A stretch of DNA of 64,000 nt from Microvirga aerilata. Lineage in GTDB: Bacteria > Pseudomonadota > Alphaproteobacteria > Rhizobiales > Beijerinckiaceae. This document shows positions 1 to 7,058 of this stretch, piece after piece. Below the pieces are notes generated by a model. It saw nothing but the letters and a program-made list of their open reading frames with translations, was not told where the DNA came from and searched no databases. The position numbers were made by a program, and so were the translations under genes. Where the stretch lies: positions 124,001 to 188,000 of the forward strand of contig NZ_JAEQMY010000002.1 of the NCBI RefSeq assembly GCF_016743775.1, given 5' to 3'. Numbering within the stretch: the stretch's first letter is position 1; each line of letters opens with the position of its first letter.

Positions 1-259
1 GAACGGCGCCAAGGAGATGAACCGCAAGCTCGTCATCATCGGCTACGATTCCGGCAAGCAGCAGAAGCAGGCGATTCAGGACGGGCTCATGGCCGGCGCG
101 ATCACCCAGAACCCTGTGGGCATCGGCTACAAGACCGTGGAGGCTGCCGTAAAGACCCTCAAAGGCGAGAAGGTCGACAAGGTGATCGACACCGGCTTCT
201 TCTACTATGACAAGTCGAACATGACGGACCCGAAGATCGCAGCCGTTCTGTACGACTGA
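1..259 (+). CDS. Sugar ABC transporter substrate-binding protein, C-terminal part (truncated by window edge)
   Basis: The reading frame is open from base 2, so the gene begins outside the window and only about 85 C-terminal residues are seen. They contain a beta-strand followed by IGYDSG, then a stretch with QNPVGIGYKTVEAAVKTLKGEKV. This is typical of the C-terminal lobe of periplasmic binding proteins of the ribose/xylose type (Peripla_BP_4), which deliver sugars to an ABC importer. It converges with two sugar-oxidation-type genes on the other strand. The family call is good; the substrate cannot be read from this fragment. Confidence 0.75.
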   Translation, partial: NGAKEMNRKLVIIGYDSGKQQKQAIQDGLMAGAITQNPVGIGYKTVEAAVKTLKGEKVDKVIDTGFFYYDKSNMTDPKIAAVLYD

Positions 260-268
260 GACCGCCCG

Positions 269-298
269 AACCGGAGAGGAGCCCCCTCCTCTCCGGTT
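269..298 (+). terminator. Hairpin terminator after the sugar-binding protein gene
   Basis: A perfect 13-bp stem (AACCGGAGAGGAG pairing with CTCCTCTCCGGTT) with a 4-nt loop starts 9 bases after the TGA stop. It lies between two convergent genes and could serve both strands. The T-tract is short. Confidence 0.75.
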
Positions 299-325
299 AT
301 GAGGTCGCGCTCGCCACAGATTGCG

Positions 326-1165
326 TCAGGGCCGCCCTCGGCTCTTCAGGTAAATCCGGGCTGCCGTGCCGCCGAGCACTGCAGCCCGCTCTGCTTCCGA
401 AAGGTGTGCAATAAGCTGCAGGGTCGCCTCGCGCCAGCGGTCGTAGCCGCCTGCAAGATTCACCACGGGCCAGTCGCTCCCCCAGAGGAGCCGATCAGGC
501 CCGAACACGTCGAGCAGGTGATCCACGTAAGGACGCAAGTGCTCGACGGACCAGTCAGGCCGAGCCTCCGTCACCAGGCCGGAGAGCTTGCACACGACGT
601 TCGGCCGGGCGGCCGCGGCTGCCATGTCGGCCCTCCAGGGGTCGAGGCTGCCCTCGCGGATTGCAGGCTTGGCCCCATGATCGATGACGATGGTGAGCTC
701 CGGATAACGGTCTGCGACCACCAGCAACCGGGACAGGTGGCGCGGAAGAACAAGGGCATCGAACACGATGCCCCTCTCGATCATCGCCCGAAACGCCTGC
801 GCCAGTTCGGGGCGCACGAGCCAGTCGTCGTCAGGGATGTCCTGAACCATCGGCCGGAACCCCACGGTCAGGGGATTGGCCGCGAGCTTGCGCATGATCT
901 CCGGTGCTTCGGGTGCCGTGAACTCGACCCAGCCGACAACCCCGGCCACAAAGGGGGCCGCTTCGGCCGTCTCCAGCATGAATTCGGTCTCAGCCACGGT
1001 CGGCGCGGCCTGCACCAGGATGGAGCGTTCGATGCCGTGGCGGTCGAGAAGCGGACGCAGGTCGTCAGGACCGAAATCGCGATAAAGCAACGTCAGCTCA
1101 GGTTTCAGCCATCCGTAATCGCCGCGACTGAGGCGCCAGAAATGCTGGTGGGAATCGATCAACAT
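326..1165 (-). CDS. Amidohydrolase family protein (sugar-lactonase type)
   Basis: This is a TIM-barrel amidohydrolase (amidohydro_2 family) of about 279 residues. It opens with the metal-binding motif DSHQHFW and ends with LLWGSDWPV, where the Asp is the usual catalytic residue. Close relatives include L-fuconolactonase and rhamnonolactonase, which open the lactone made by sugar dehydrogenases. I chose the ATG at 1165 because GAGG lies 6-9 bases upstream; a GTG at 1198 would add 11 residues but lacks a clear ribosome site. It follows the aldo/keto reductase gene closely, in the order dehydrogenase then lactonase. The substrate is inferred from context only. Confidence 0.8.
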   Translation of the reverse strand: MLIDSHQHFWRLSRGDYGWLKPELTLLYRDFGPDDLRPLLDRHGIERSILVQAAPTVAETEFMLETAEAAPFVAGVVGWVEFTAPEAPEIMRKLAANPLTVGFRPMVQDIPDDDWLVRPELAQAFRAMIERGIVFDALVLPRHLSRLLVVADRYPELTIVIDHGAKPAIREGSLDPWRADMAAAAARPNVVCKLSGLVTEARPDWSVEHLRPYVDHLLDVFGPDRLLWGSDWPVVNLAGGYDRWREATLQLIAHLSEAERAAVLGGTAARIYLKSRGRP

Positions 1166-1199
1166 CGTCGCCTCGCGGGTTCTGTTTACGTCTGACACC

Positions 1200-2243
1200 C
1201 TATGCCGGCACAGGAGCGTCCTGGCGCAGCAAGCCTTCCGACTTCAAGTCCTCCCACAGGCCGCTCGGGATACGGGCCTGGATGATCTCGGCATTGCGGT
1301 GCACTTCCTCGGCCGTCTGGGCGCCGGGAACCACCGATACGACGGCCTGATGCCCCAGAGGGAAGCGCAGAGCGGCTTCGATCAGCCGAACGCCGTGGGC
1401 GCTGCAAACCTTCTCGATCCTCCCAACGCGCTCCAGGATTTCCGGGGGTGCCGGATCGTAATTGTAGAAGGCGCCGGGTTTCGGCCCCGTGGCCAGGATG
1501 CCGGAATTGTAGGGGCCGCCGAGCACGATGCCGATGCCGCGCTCGGTGCAATACGGCAGGAAGGTTTCGAGCGCCTCCTGCTCCAGGAGCGTGTAGCGGC
1601 CAGCTAGCAGGAACAGGTCGAAATCGCCCTCCCGGGCCATTCTTTCGCACACCTGCCACTCGTTGACGCCGGCCCCGATGGCGGCGATCACGCCCTGGTC
1701 CCGCAGGGCCGCGAGGGCGCGGTAGCCGCCCTGCATGAACTCGCCGATGCGCCGGTCGGATGCCTCCTTCGAGCCATGGGTGAACACGTCCACATCGTGG
1801 CAGAAGAGAATGTCGATCCGATCGACCCCGAGGCGCTCCAGCGAGTCCTCGATCGAGCGCATCACCCCGTCATAGGAGTAGTCGTACACCTCCTGCCGCG
1901 CAGGGGTCCCGAAGAACTTGCCAATGCCGGTCCGCTGCTCGGGCGGGCAGGCTCTCAGAAGACGGCCGACCTTGGTCGACAGGACATAGCTGTCCCGGGG
2001 CCGCCCGCGGAGAAATGGGTTCAGCCGCGTTTCCGAGAGGCCGAGTCCATAGAGCGGCGCCGTATCGAAGTACCGGCAGCCGACGGACCAGGCCGTCTGC
2101 AAGGTCTCCTGTGCGGCGCTCTCGTCGATCGCCCGGTAGAGATTTCCAAGGGGAGCGGTTCCGAAGCCGAGTTCGGTGAAGGACAGGCTCCGGCCTGAGC
2201 GCGTGGGAAACGACCGTGCAACCTGAGATCCCGCCCTGTCCAT
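1200..2243 (-). CDS. Aldo/keto reductase (sugar dehydrogenase type)
   Basis: The 347-residue protein is a full-length aldo/keto reductase (TIM barrel, NAD(P)-dependent). Visible motifs are GFGTAPLGN near the N-terminus, YFDTAPLYG with the catalytic Asp and Tyr, STKVGR with the catalytic Lys, and FCHDVD with the His. The subfamily resembles D-threo-aldose/L-fucose dehydrogenases. An AAAGGGAC ribosome site precedes the ATG. It is the first gene of a two-gene operon with the lactonase-like amidohydrolase. Together with the neighbouring sugar-binding protein, this suggests oxidation of an aldose to its lactone and acid; the exact sugar is not determined. Confidence 0.82.
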   Translation of the reverse strand: MDRAGSQVARSFPTRSGRSLSFTELGFGTAPLGNLYRAIDESAAQETLQTAWSVGCRYFDTAPLYGLGLSETRLNPFLRGRPRDSYVLSTKVGRLLRACPPEQRTGIGKFFGTPARQEVYDYSYDGVMRSIEDSLERLGVDRIDILFCHDVDVFTHGSKEASDRRIGEFMQGGYRALAALRDQGVIAAIGAGVNEWQVCERMAREGDFDLFLLAGRYTLLEQEALETFLPYCTERGIGIVLGGPYNSGILATGPKPGAFYNYDPAPPEILERVGRIEKVCSAHGVRLIEAALRFPLGHQAVVSVVPGAQTAEEVHRNAEIIQARIPSGLWEDLKSEGLLRQDAPVPA

Positions 2244-2461
2244 TCTGCTGTCCCTTTGGTGTGATCGGGTTAGCTTAGCAGAAGAACCCGAGGGGCGCCC
2301 AGCGTGAAGAAAGGCGGATCCTCAGGCTTGGCGATGGCTCGCAGACAGCGATGGGCGCGACCGTTCGGGCCGCCCGTCCGGGGAGGCATCACTGCGAGGT
2401 TATGGTCTGGACTGCTTACCCTTAGGCAGCGGCAGAGAGCCGACATCCGCACCGAGGCCTC

Positions 2462-2512
2462 ACACGCTGCAGCCAGTTGGGCCACATGTGGGACCATGTG
2501 GCTGCAGCGTGT
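2462..2512. repeat. 14-bp perfect inverted repeat with inner palindrome
   Basis: ACACGCTGCAGCCA at 2462-2475 is repeated inverted at 2499-2512. Between the arms lies a second palindrome, CCACATGTGG (2482-2491). It sits just past the 3' end of the small lipoprotein gene and may end its transcript, although there is no T-tract. Confidence 0.6.
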
Positions 2513-2532
2513 ATTTGGCCGGCGTGAGCGGC

Positions 2533-2763
2533 TTACTGGCGCCGGGTCACGCGCCGACGGGGACGGTTGTCACCCTGAACTTCATCAACGACACCGCCGG
2601 GCGCACCGGCCACGGCGCCGGCGCCGGCACCCACCACGGCTCCGACAGGACCGCCCACAACGGCACCGGCCGTCGCTCCAACCGCAGTGCTGGTGGTCTG
2701 CTGCTGGGTGGCGCAGGCAGCGGCTAACAGGCCCAAGGCGGCAGCGAACGCGAGCTTGTACAT
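2533..2763 (-). CDS. Small glycine-zipper lipoprotein
   Basis: This 76-residue protein has a hydrophobic signal peptide ending in the lipobox LAAAC, so it should be lipid-anchored at Cys19. A Gly/Ala/Val-rich glycine-zipper segment follows (repeated GAVVG/GAGAG units), and the tail is Arg-rich (RPRRRVTRRQ). GGAGG sits 6 bases before the ATG at 2763, which decides against the longer in-frame reading. Similar small lipoproteins (OsmB-like) are found in the outer membrane of many proteobacteria; their role is usually unknown or stress-related. Confidence 0.75.
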   Translation of the reverse strand: MYKLAFAAALGLLAAACATQQQTTSTAVGATAGAVVGGPVGAVVGAGAGAVAGAPGGVVDEVQGDNRPRRRVTRRQ

Positions 2764-3154
2764 GAGATTCCTCCAACAGGTCCGACGTTGGACCCATAAG
2801 ATAACTGCGACATAGCTGAACAGTTCAGGAGGATAATCCGTCAGGGTCCACCGGAGCGCGATGTCGACCGCTTGAAGGCAGCCGCGCGTCCGCTGCAGCC
2901 TTTTCCGAAAGGCGCTTCCGTCGATTTCTTCATCGATCAGATTACGCATGAGGATCTTTAGGTCGGGTCCATGTTGCTCATCAAATCAGTCGTGCTCATG
3001 GAACATGTCCCGTTTAATTTGCACTGGAACAGATTAGGCTAAGTTTGTACTTAAATTATATTATTTAACGAGAGCAGTCTCAGCCAAATCTCTAGGAAAA
3101 TCTCGCCATAGCATTCCCTGCCATAACTGGGGAAAGGCCGCACTTAAATGAAGC
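2764..3154. other. Intergenic region, start of AT-rich island
   Basis: Bases 2764 to about 2990 are the upstream region of the lipoprotein gene and have normal composition. From about 3000 the sequence turns clearly AT-rich, marking the left side of the island that runs to about 4450. No convincing gene is seen here. Confidence 0.5.
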
Positions 3155-3358
3155 TTACATAAGCTTTTCGTCGCTACTTAGCTTTGATAGTTCCTCCACA
3201 AAATCAGAAAAAGTTGTGAAATTAACCCCTGTTCGTGAATCGAAGGCTTTTTCATGTAGGTTTATAAGCAATTGGCGCATGCAATTCTGAAACACGCGAA
3301 GTTGGTCTTCTGTCAGAACAAGAGAAAGTGTATTTTGGTCAATTCGGCGCAACTCCAT
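3155..3358 (-). CDS. Small protein, paralogue of the next one; candidate immunity protein
   Basis: The protein has 67 residues and starts MELRRIDQNTLSLVLTEDQL. The first 25 residues align without gaps with the neighbouring 68-aa protein, sharing LSLVLTEDQLR. GGAGAGATGCA lies before the ATG, a good ribosome site. No signal peptide or membrane segment is seen. Its position downstream of a toxin tip and candidate immunity gene, together with its AT-rich composition, suggests an immunity-type protein in a tandem array. The function is inference from context. Confidence 0.55.
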   Translation of the reverse strand: MELRRIDQNTLSLVLTEDQLRVFQNCMRQLLINLHEKAFDSRTGVNFTTFSDFVEELSKLSSDEKLM

Positions 3359-3419
3359 TGCATCTCTCCAGTATCAATTCGTGTAAGACTCAGTAGATTT
3401 ACCAAAAGGCTGGCAAATA

Positions 3420-3626
3420 CTAAAGATTGATATTCTGTCCTTCAAGCAAGTCCATCAGCTCAGTTCCCATAGCTAGGACCTGCTCAGGATCAGCTTGAAT
3501 TCGATCCTTGATATCTGCTCGGTTCATACTTCCAAAAGTCTCATGTATACTCGCTTGTAGAAGGCGCAACTGATCTTCCGTCAATACCAGTGAGAGCCTA
3601 CCTCCCTCAGTCCGCTTTAAATCCAT
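3420..3626 (-). CDS. Small protein with SLVLTEDQLR motif; candidate immunity protein
   Basis: The protein has 68 residues and starts MDLKRTEGGRLSLVLTEDQL. I chose the ATG at 3626 because GGAG lies 6 bases upstream and because this start aligns exactly with the start of the paralogue at 3358; an ATG at 3638 is possible. The C-terminal half is acidic and helical (MGTELMDLLEG). Proteins of this size and pattern often stand beside polymorphic-toxin genes. That is family-level recollection, not a computed match. Confidence 0.58.
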   Translation of the reverse strand: MDLKRTEGGRLSLVLTEDQLRLLQASIHETFGSMNRADIKDRIQADPEQVLAMGTELMDLLEGQNINL

Positions 3627-3639
3627 AATTAGCTCCATT

Positions 3640-3984
3640 TTACTCGCTTGAGCTCGCGATCTCCTCATCCAGCCATAAGCCGGTTTGGATCACCTCTTCA
3701 TAAAACTTCTTGATCAACTGACGAAGTTCTTCGTCGTCAAGATAGTGCATTCCCTCTGAGGGGGTGGCGTTAAGATCAGATCGTGCTTGATCATTCGACT
3801 CATAGAACTGAGCCTCTGAGTGTATCTTGCTAACAAACCTATTGAATCGGTCCTCTTTCTGATGCTCTACTTCATATTTATTGTATAGATTTGGGTGGTT
3901 CGTTCTATAATCCTGCTCATCAAGAGCATAAGATTTTATAACTTCTCTTTCGCGATGTATAATATTAGTCCTAATTTCGTCCAA
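3640..3984 (-). CDS. Candidate immunity protein for the colicin-D-like toxin
   Basis: The protein has about 114 residues, is highly charged and largely helical, with no signal peptide. It lies about 80 bases downstream of the toxin-tip gene on the same strand, the usual place for the cognate immunity gene. The end DDEELRQLIKKFYEEV recalls the helical end of small acidic immunity proteins. The only start I can offer is TTG at 3984, with a weak ribosome site. The frame stays open to 4017 with protein-like sequence but no ATG or GTG, so an unusual start or a 5' lesion is possible. Confidence 0.5.
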   Translation of the reverse strand: MDEIRTNIIHREREVIKSYALDEQDYRTNHPNLYNKYEVEHQKEDRFNRFVSKIHSEAQFYESNDQARSDLNATPSEGMHYLDDEELRQLIKKFYEEVIQTGLWLDEEIASSSE

Positions 3985-4064
3985 GTTTGACCAGAATTCA
4001 TCTCCGCTGATCTTTCCTTATAGTAGATCATTGGTGTGTTGCTTCAAAACTGTTTGATAATCGA

Positions 4065-4466
4065 CTACATAATTTCCCTTTCTCTCCGCACATCTCCCTT
4101 CTCGTCTAGATCCCTTACTTGATCATCATCGAGCATGAAGGTCGCTAAGCGCGAGATAGTGCTATCTGCGAACACGCCTAACCATAGCCCTGTGATTGGA
4201 TTGAAGTAATGAATCACTGGCGTAGCCCCGCGGAATGTACCGAAAGATACTTCAGTATCTGGATTATTTTTATGGTCGATCAAGGTCTGTGCGTAGGCTG
4301 CTGCATTCACGCGGAAAGAAGCATTTTTGTCCATACCCCAGTGATGGCCATGTTTATTGTACTTGTGTTGAAGGTTTCTAAGCTCTTGATCTTGCTGCGG
4401 AGGCAACTCTCCTCTCGCTACCTCTTCAAGGAATCTTGCTGCCGGTGTATCGACGCTCTCCAGCAC
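4065..4466 (-). CDS. Colicin-D-like tRNase toxin domain (orphan C-terminal tip)
   Basis: The protein has 133 residues. Residues from about 30 (LQHKYNKHGHHWGM) through HYFNPITGLWLGVF match the pattern of the colicin D C-terminal nuclease family: an N-terminal K-x-x-KH cluster, then a T-x-RG-x-PVIHY-x-NP-x-TGL core. Known family members cut the anticodon loop of tRNA-Arg. The Lys-His pair needed for catalysis is present, but the Ser-Gly-Trp that usually follows the core is not obvious (the region reads STISRLATF), so activity is uncertain. The GTG start lies directly after an in-frame TAG and there is no clear ribosome site. It looks like the detached tip of a larger toxin. Confidence 0.6.
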   Translation of the reverse strand: MLESVDTPAARFLEEVARGELPPQQDQELRNLQHKYNKHGHHWGMDKNASFRVNAAAYAQTLIDHKNNPDTEVSFGTFRGATPVIHYFNPITGLWLGVFADSTISRLATFMLDDDQVRDLDEKGDVRREREIM

Positions 4467-4689
4467 CTAGGGCCCGGCCATCTTCGCCGATGGGGAACGA
4501 CTCCACATAGTCGGACGGGTCATGATCCTGGATCGGGTAGCTTTCCAGATCGGGCTGGCCGGCCATGGAATCGGCCGTGAAGCCGGGCAGCGGCGGCACC
4601 TCCTCGGCTATGGGCATATCCAGCACGTTCGGCAGAGGCGGAGCCGGCGTGAAACCGGGCAGGTCCGGGGGCGCGTCCAACGCCGGCAT
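4426..4689 (-). pseudogene. Proline-rich remnant of the toxin carrier protein, out of frame with the tip
   Basis: This is an 87-codon frame rich in Pro and Leu with an internal repeat of PLPGFTxxxxxx/FPI type (DLPGFTPAPPLP and PPLPGFTADS). It overlaps the toxin-tip frame by 41 bases and reads in a different phase, ending at ARG-RYTGSKIP. The base composition is that of the host, unlike the AT-rich tip. The simplest reading is the last carrier segment of a polymorphic toxin, cut off at the 5' side and shifted out of frame from its tip. No ribosome site is seen at the ATG (4689). Confidence 0.4.
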
Positions 4690-4772
4690 GGCGAGAACGC
4701 AGCAGCTCTGACAAGGCTAGGTTCTACCTGTTGCGGTGGGCGCGTCAGCTTTGTGGGTACTTGCGTGAGGGA

Positions 4773-4863
4773 TGGCGGAGACGGAGGGATTCGAACCCTC
4801 GATACCCTTTTGGGGTATGCTCATTTAGCAAACGAGTGCCTTCAGCCGCTCGGCCACGTCTCC
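4773..4863 (-). tRNA. tRNA-Ser (anticodon GCT)
   Basis: Acceptor stem GGAGACG pairs with CGTCTCC, followed by discriminator G and an encoded CCA. The T-loop GGTTCGAATCC is present, the anticodon loop is TTTGCTAAA, and there is a long variable arm as expected for serine. The 3' end points toward the AT-rich toxin island, the typical orientation for an integration site. Confidence 0.95.
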
Positions 4864-5042
4864 AGGGCGACGAACGGGGATGCCTGATCCCCTTCGCGCA
4901 GGTGGCGCAATAGACGCGAATGGGGGCCTTTCGTCAAGGTCCAAATTTACCCCTTCCGGTCCCGTCGGCGAACGCGGGACTGTGCGCCGCACCAAGGGCC
5001 GTGATAAGAGCAGGCTGCGACGAACAGGCGAGGAAGAACACC

Positions 5043-5396
5043 GTGACAGGCATCAGGCGGATTGGCGTAGCCGCGCGTTACAGCGATCTCGTCATCCTCG
5101 GCGACACGACCTATTTTTCAGGCTATGTCCCCGAGACGACATTGGGCCTTCCGGTTGCGGAGCAGACCAGGGACATCCTGGAGCAGATCGACCAATCCCT
5201 CGCGGAGATCGGCAGCAGCCGGGTCAGGATCCTGCAGGCGACGATCTGGCTTGCCGACATCGCCTCCTACGACGAGATGAACGCGGTCTGGGATGCGTGG
5301 GTCGTGCCGGGGGAGGCTCCCGCGCGGGTCTGCGTCGAGGCCCGGCTGGCGGATCCCGGCTATGGGCTCGAGATCCAGGTGATCGCCGCCCTGTGA
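5043..5396 (+). CDS. RidA/YjgF family protein
   Basis: The protein has 117 residues with the RidA fold signature: IRRIGV near the start, FSGYVPETT in the middle, TRDILEQIDQSLAEIGSSRVRILQATIWLADI and a final PARVCVEARLADPGYGLEIQVIAAL. The Arg of ARVCVEA is the residue that binds the substrate carboxylate in active RidA enzymes, which hydrolyse reactive 2-aminoacrylate-type imines. I chose the GTG at 5043 because AGGAAG lies upstream and because residues before it are not family-like. It is a single gene downstream of the tRNA-Ser. Confidence 0.85.
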   Translation: MTGIRRIGVAARYSDLVILGDTTYFSGYVPETTLGLPVAEQTRDILEQIDQSLAEIGSSRVRILQATIWLADIASYDEMNAVWDAWVVPGEAPARVCVEARLADPGYGLEIQVIAAL

Positions 5397-5400
5397 GGGG

Positions 5401-6210
5401 CTAGCGCAGCGCCTTGGTCTGCTCGGCCCTGGCATTCGCTCTCGCAAGGGCGCTCAGGCGCTTTCTCTCGTAGTGCTTCGCCAGGCGAAGATGACGCCAA
5501 GTGGCGTAGTTCATGGAAATCAGGAACCCGTAGGTGCCGCGCAGGAAATGGAGCCGGCCGAAATAGGCCTTCAGGAAGGCCGCCGGGAACTCGAAATACA
5601 CCCGCCAGGTGGGAATCGAGATGCCCCTCACCTCAAGGTCGACCGCCTGCTGATCGGCATAGCTGTTGAGCTTGGCGAGCTGATCGCCGAGGGAGCGCAC
5701 GGACCGGTGGTGCACGAGGCCTCTCAGCTTCCCGACCTTCGTTCCCGGCTTCAGATCGACCCGGTCGTGGACCAGGGACGAGGAATAGCGGCCAGAATCC
5801 CTGCGGTAGAGCCGAACGGGGGCGATCCGGTACGCCAGGGGATGCGGCGCACCTTCCCCGGGATAAGTTTCGGCGATGCGGATGCCATAGGCCTGGCACG
5901 GGGGCTCCCCCTGGGCGAACAGGGCACGAAGCTCGGCCCGGAGCTCGGGCGACACCTCCTCGTCCGCATCGAGGTTGAGCAGCCATGGGTGCCGGCACTG
6001 GTCTTCGGCAAAGCGCTTTTGCAGCCCGTAACCCGGCCAGGCATTGAAGATCACCCGGGCGCCAAGCTCCTCGGCCACGGCCTGGGTTCCGTCCGTCGAG
6101 CCGGAGTCGACCACGACGAGATCGTCCGTCAGGTCACGAACCGCACGGATCGTGGCACCGATCCGGTCGGCCTCGTTCTTGGCGATGATGAAAACAGACA
6201 CAGGAAGCAT
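5401..6210 (-). CDS. Glycosyltransferase family 2 (WaaE/KdtX-like)
   Basis: The 269-residue protein begins with a GT-A Rossmann-type fold: SVFIIAKNEADRIGATI, then VVDSGSTDGT and the metal-binding NLDADEEV. The C-terminal part has two aromatic-rich segments (YFEFPAAFLKAYFGRLHFLRGTYGF), likely membrane-associated. The pattern matches the beta-1,4-glucosyltransferases that act on the inner core of lipopolysaccharide at the cytoplasmic face. The acceptor is not known here. The gene converges with ridA with only 4 bases between the stops. Confidence 0.82.
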   Translation of the reverse strand: MLPVSVFIIAKNEADRIGATIRAVRDLTDDLVVVDSGSTDGTQAVAEELGARVIFNAWPGYGLQKRFAEDQCRHPWLLNLDADEEVSPELRAELRALFAQGEPPCQAYGIRIAETYPGEGAPHPLAYRIAPVRLYRRDSGRYSSSLVHDRVDLKPGTKVGKLRGLVHHRSVRSLGDQLAKLNSYADQQAVDLEVRGISIPTWRVYFEFPAAFLKAYFGRLHFLRGTYGFLISMNYATWRHLRLAKHYERKRLSALARANARAEQTKALR

Positions 6211-6303
6211 GGCAACGGGTGCCTAGCCGCCCTTCGGCCCCATGGCAAGGGGCTCAGGTCGCCCATGCCCGGCGCAACCCTTGCCGTGCCCTGGTTTATG
6301 GTG

Positions 6304-6918
6304 TCAGGCGGCGATCGGCAGCCCTTCGGCCTGCAGAGCGCGCTTGACCATCGGCCGCTCGGACATCCGTTTCATATAGTCCAGAACCATCGCGCAGGCG
6401 GACAGGTCGATGCGGTGGAAGCGCGTCCAGCTCAGAACCGTGAAGCAATAGGCATCGGCAACCGTGAACCGCTCACCCATCAGGTAGGGCTGCCCTGTGA
6501 GACACCGGTCGAGGTATTCGAAACGCCGCTGCAGCTGGCTCACGGCCAGTTGGCGCGCCTTGTTGGGCATGGGTCCGTTCCACAGGGGATCGAAGCCCTT
6601 GTGAAGCTCGGTGCCTGTGAAATCGAGCCATTCCTTGACCCGGTAGCGCTCAAGGGAGCCGAGCCTCGGAAGGAGCTGCGCGGACGGCGCCTGATCGGCC
6701 ATGTACTCGAGAATGACGGGGACTTCGGCCAGAATCTCGCCGCTGCGGAGCGCGAGCGCGGGAACATAGCCCTTGGGATTGATCCTGATGAAGTCCCTCC
6801 CGGAGGCGGTCGTCTGGGTTTTCAGGTCAACCTTGTCGTACTCTATCTCAAGGCCGGCCTCGCATGCGATGATCCGAGGGGCAAGCGAGCAGGCGCCAGG
6901 GGTATAGTACAGCTTCAT
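6304..6918 (-). CDS. Glutathione S-transferase family protein
   Basis: The protein has 204 residues with a thioredoxin-like N-terminal domain starting MKLYYTPGACSLAPRI, where the Ser or Cys near position 10 is the usual glutathione-activating residue. A cis-Pro segment, EVPVILEYMADQ, follows, and then an all-helical C-terminal domain with FTVADAYCFTVLSW. It is closest to the beta-class (bacterial GstA) type. The ATG at 6918 has AGAGGGA upstream; a start 8 codons earlier is not supported. The substrate is unknown. Confidence 0.87.
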   Translation of the reverse strand: MKLYYTPGACSLAPRIIACEAGLEIEYDKVDLKTQTTASGRDFIRINPKGYVPALALRSGEILAEVPVILEYMADQAPSAQLLPRLGSLERYRVKEWLDFTGTELHKGFDPLWNGPMPNKARQLAVSQLQRRFEYLDRCLTGQPYLMGERFTVADAYCFTVLSWTRFHRIDLSACAMVLDYMKRMSERPMVKRALQAEGLPIAA

Positions 6919-7058
6919 TCCGGTCCCTCTTCCCTGCCCCACGGGAATATAAAATTACAACGTAACAAGACGCATCATTTGTACGTCACACGGTGCCACA
7001 TTCAAGGCACCCTAGACTAAATTGCTACTTTATTTCACATAAGAGAACAGACGATCCG

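Noticed and set aside
299..1195. 298-codon frame opposite the amidohydrolase gene
   Set aside because: Antisense shadow; the amidohydrolase shows the metal-binding and catalytic motifs.
2304..2765. 153-codon frame opposite the glycine-zipper lipoprotein
   Set aside because: Low-complexity Arg-rich product; the other strand has a lipobox and a strong ribosome site.
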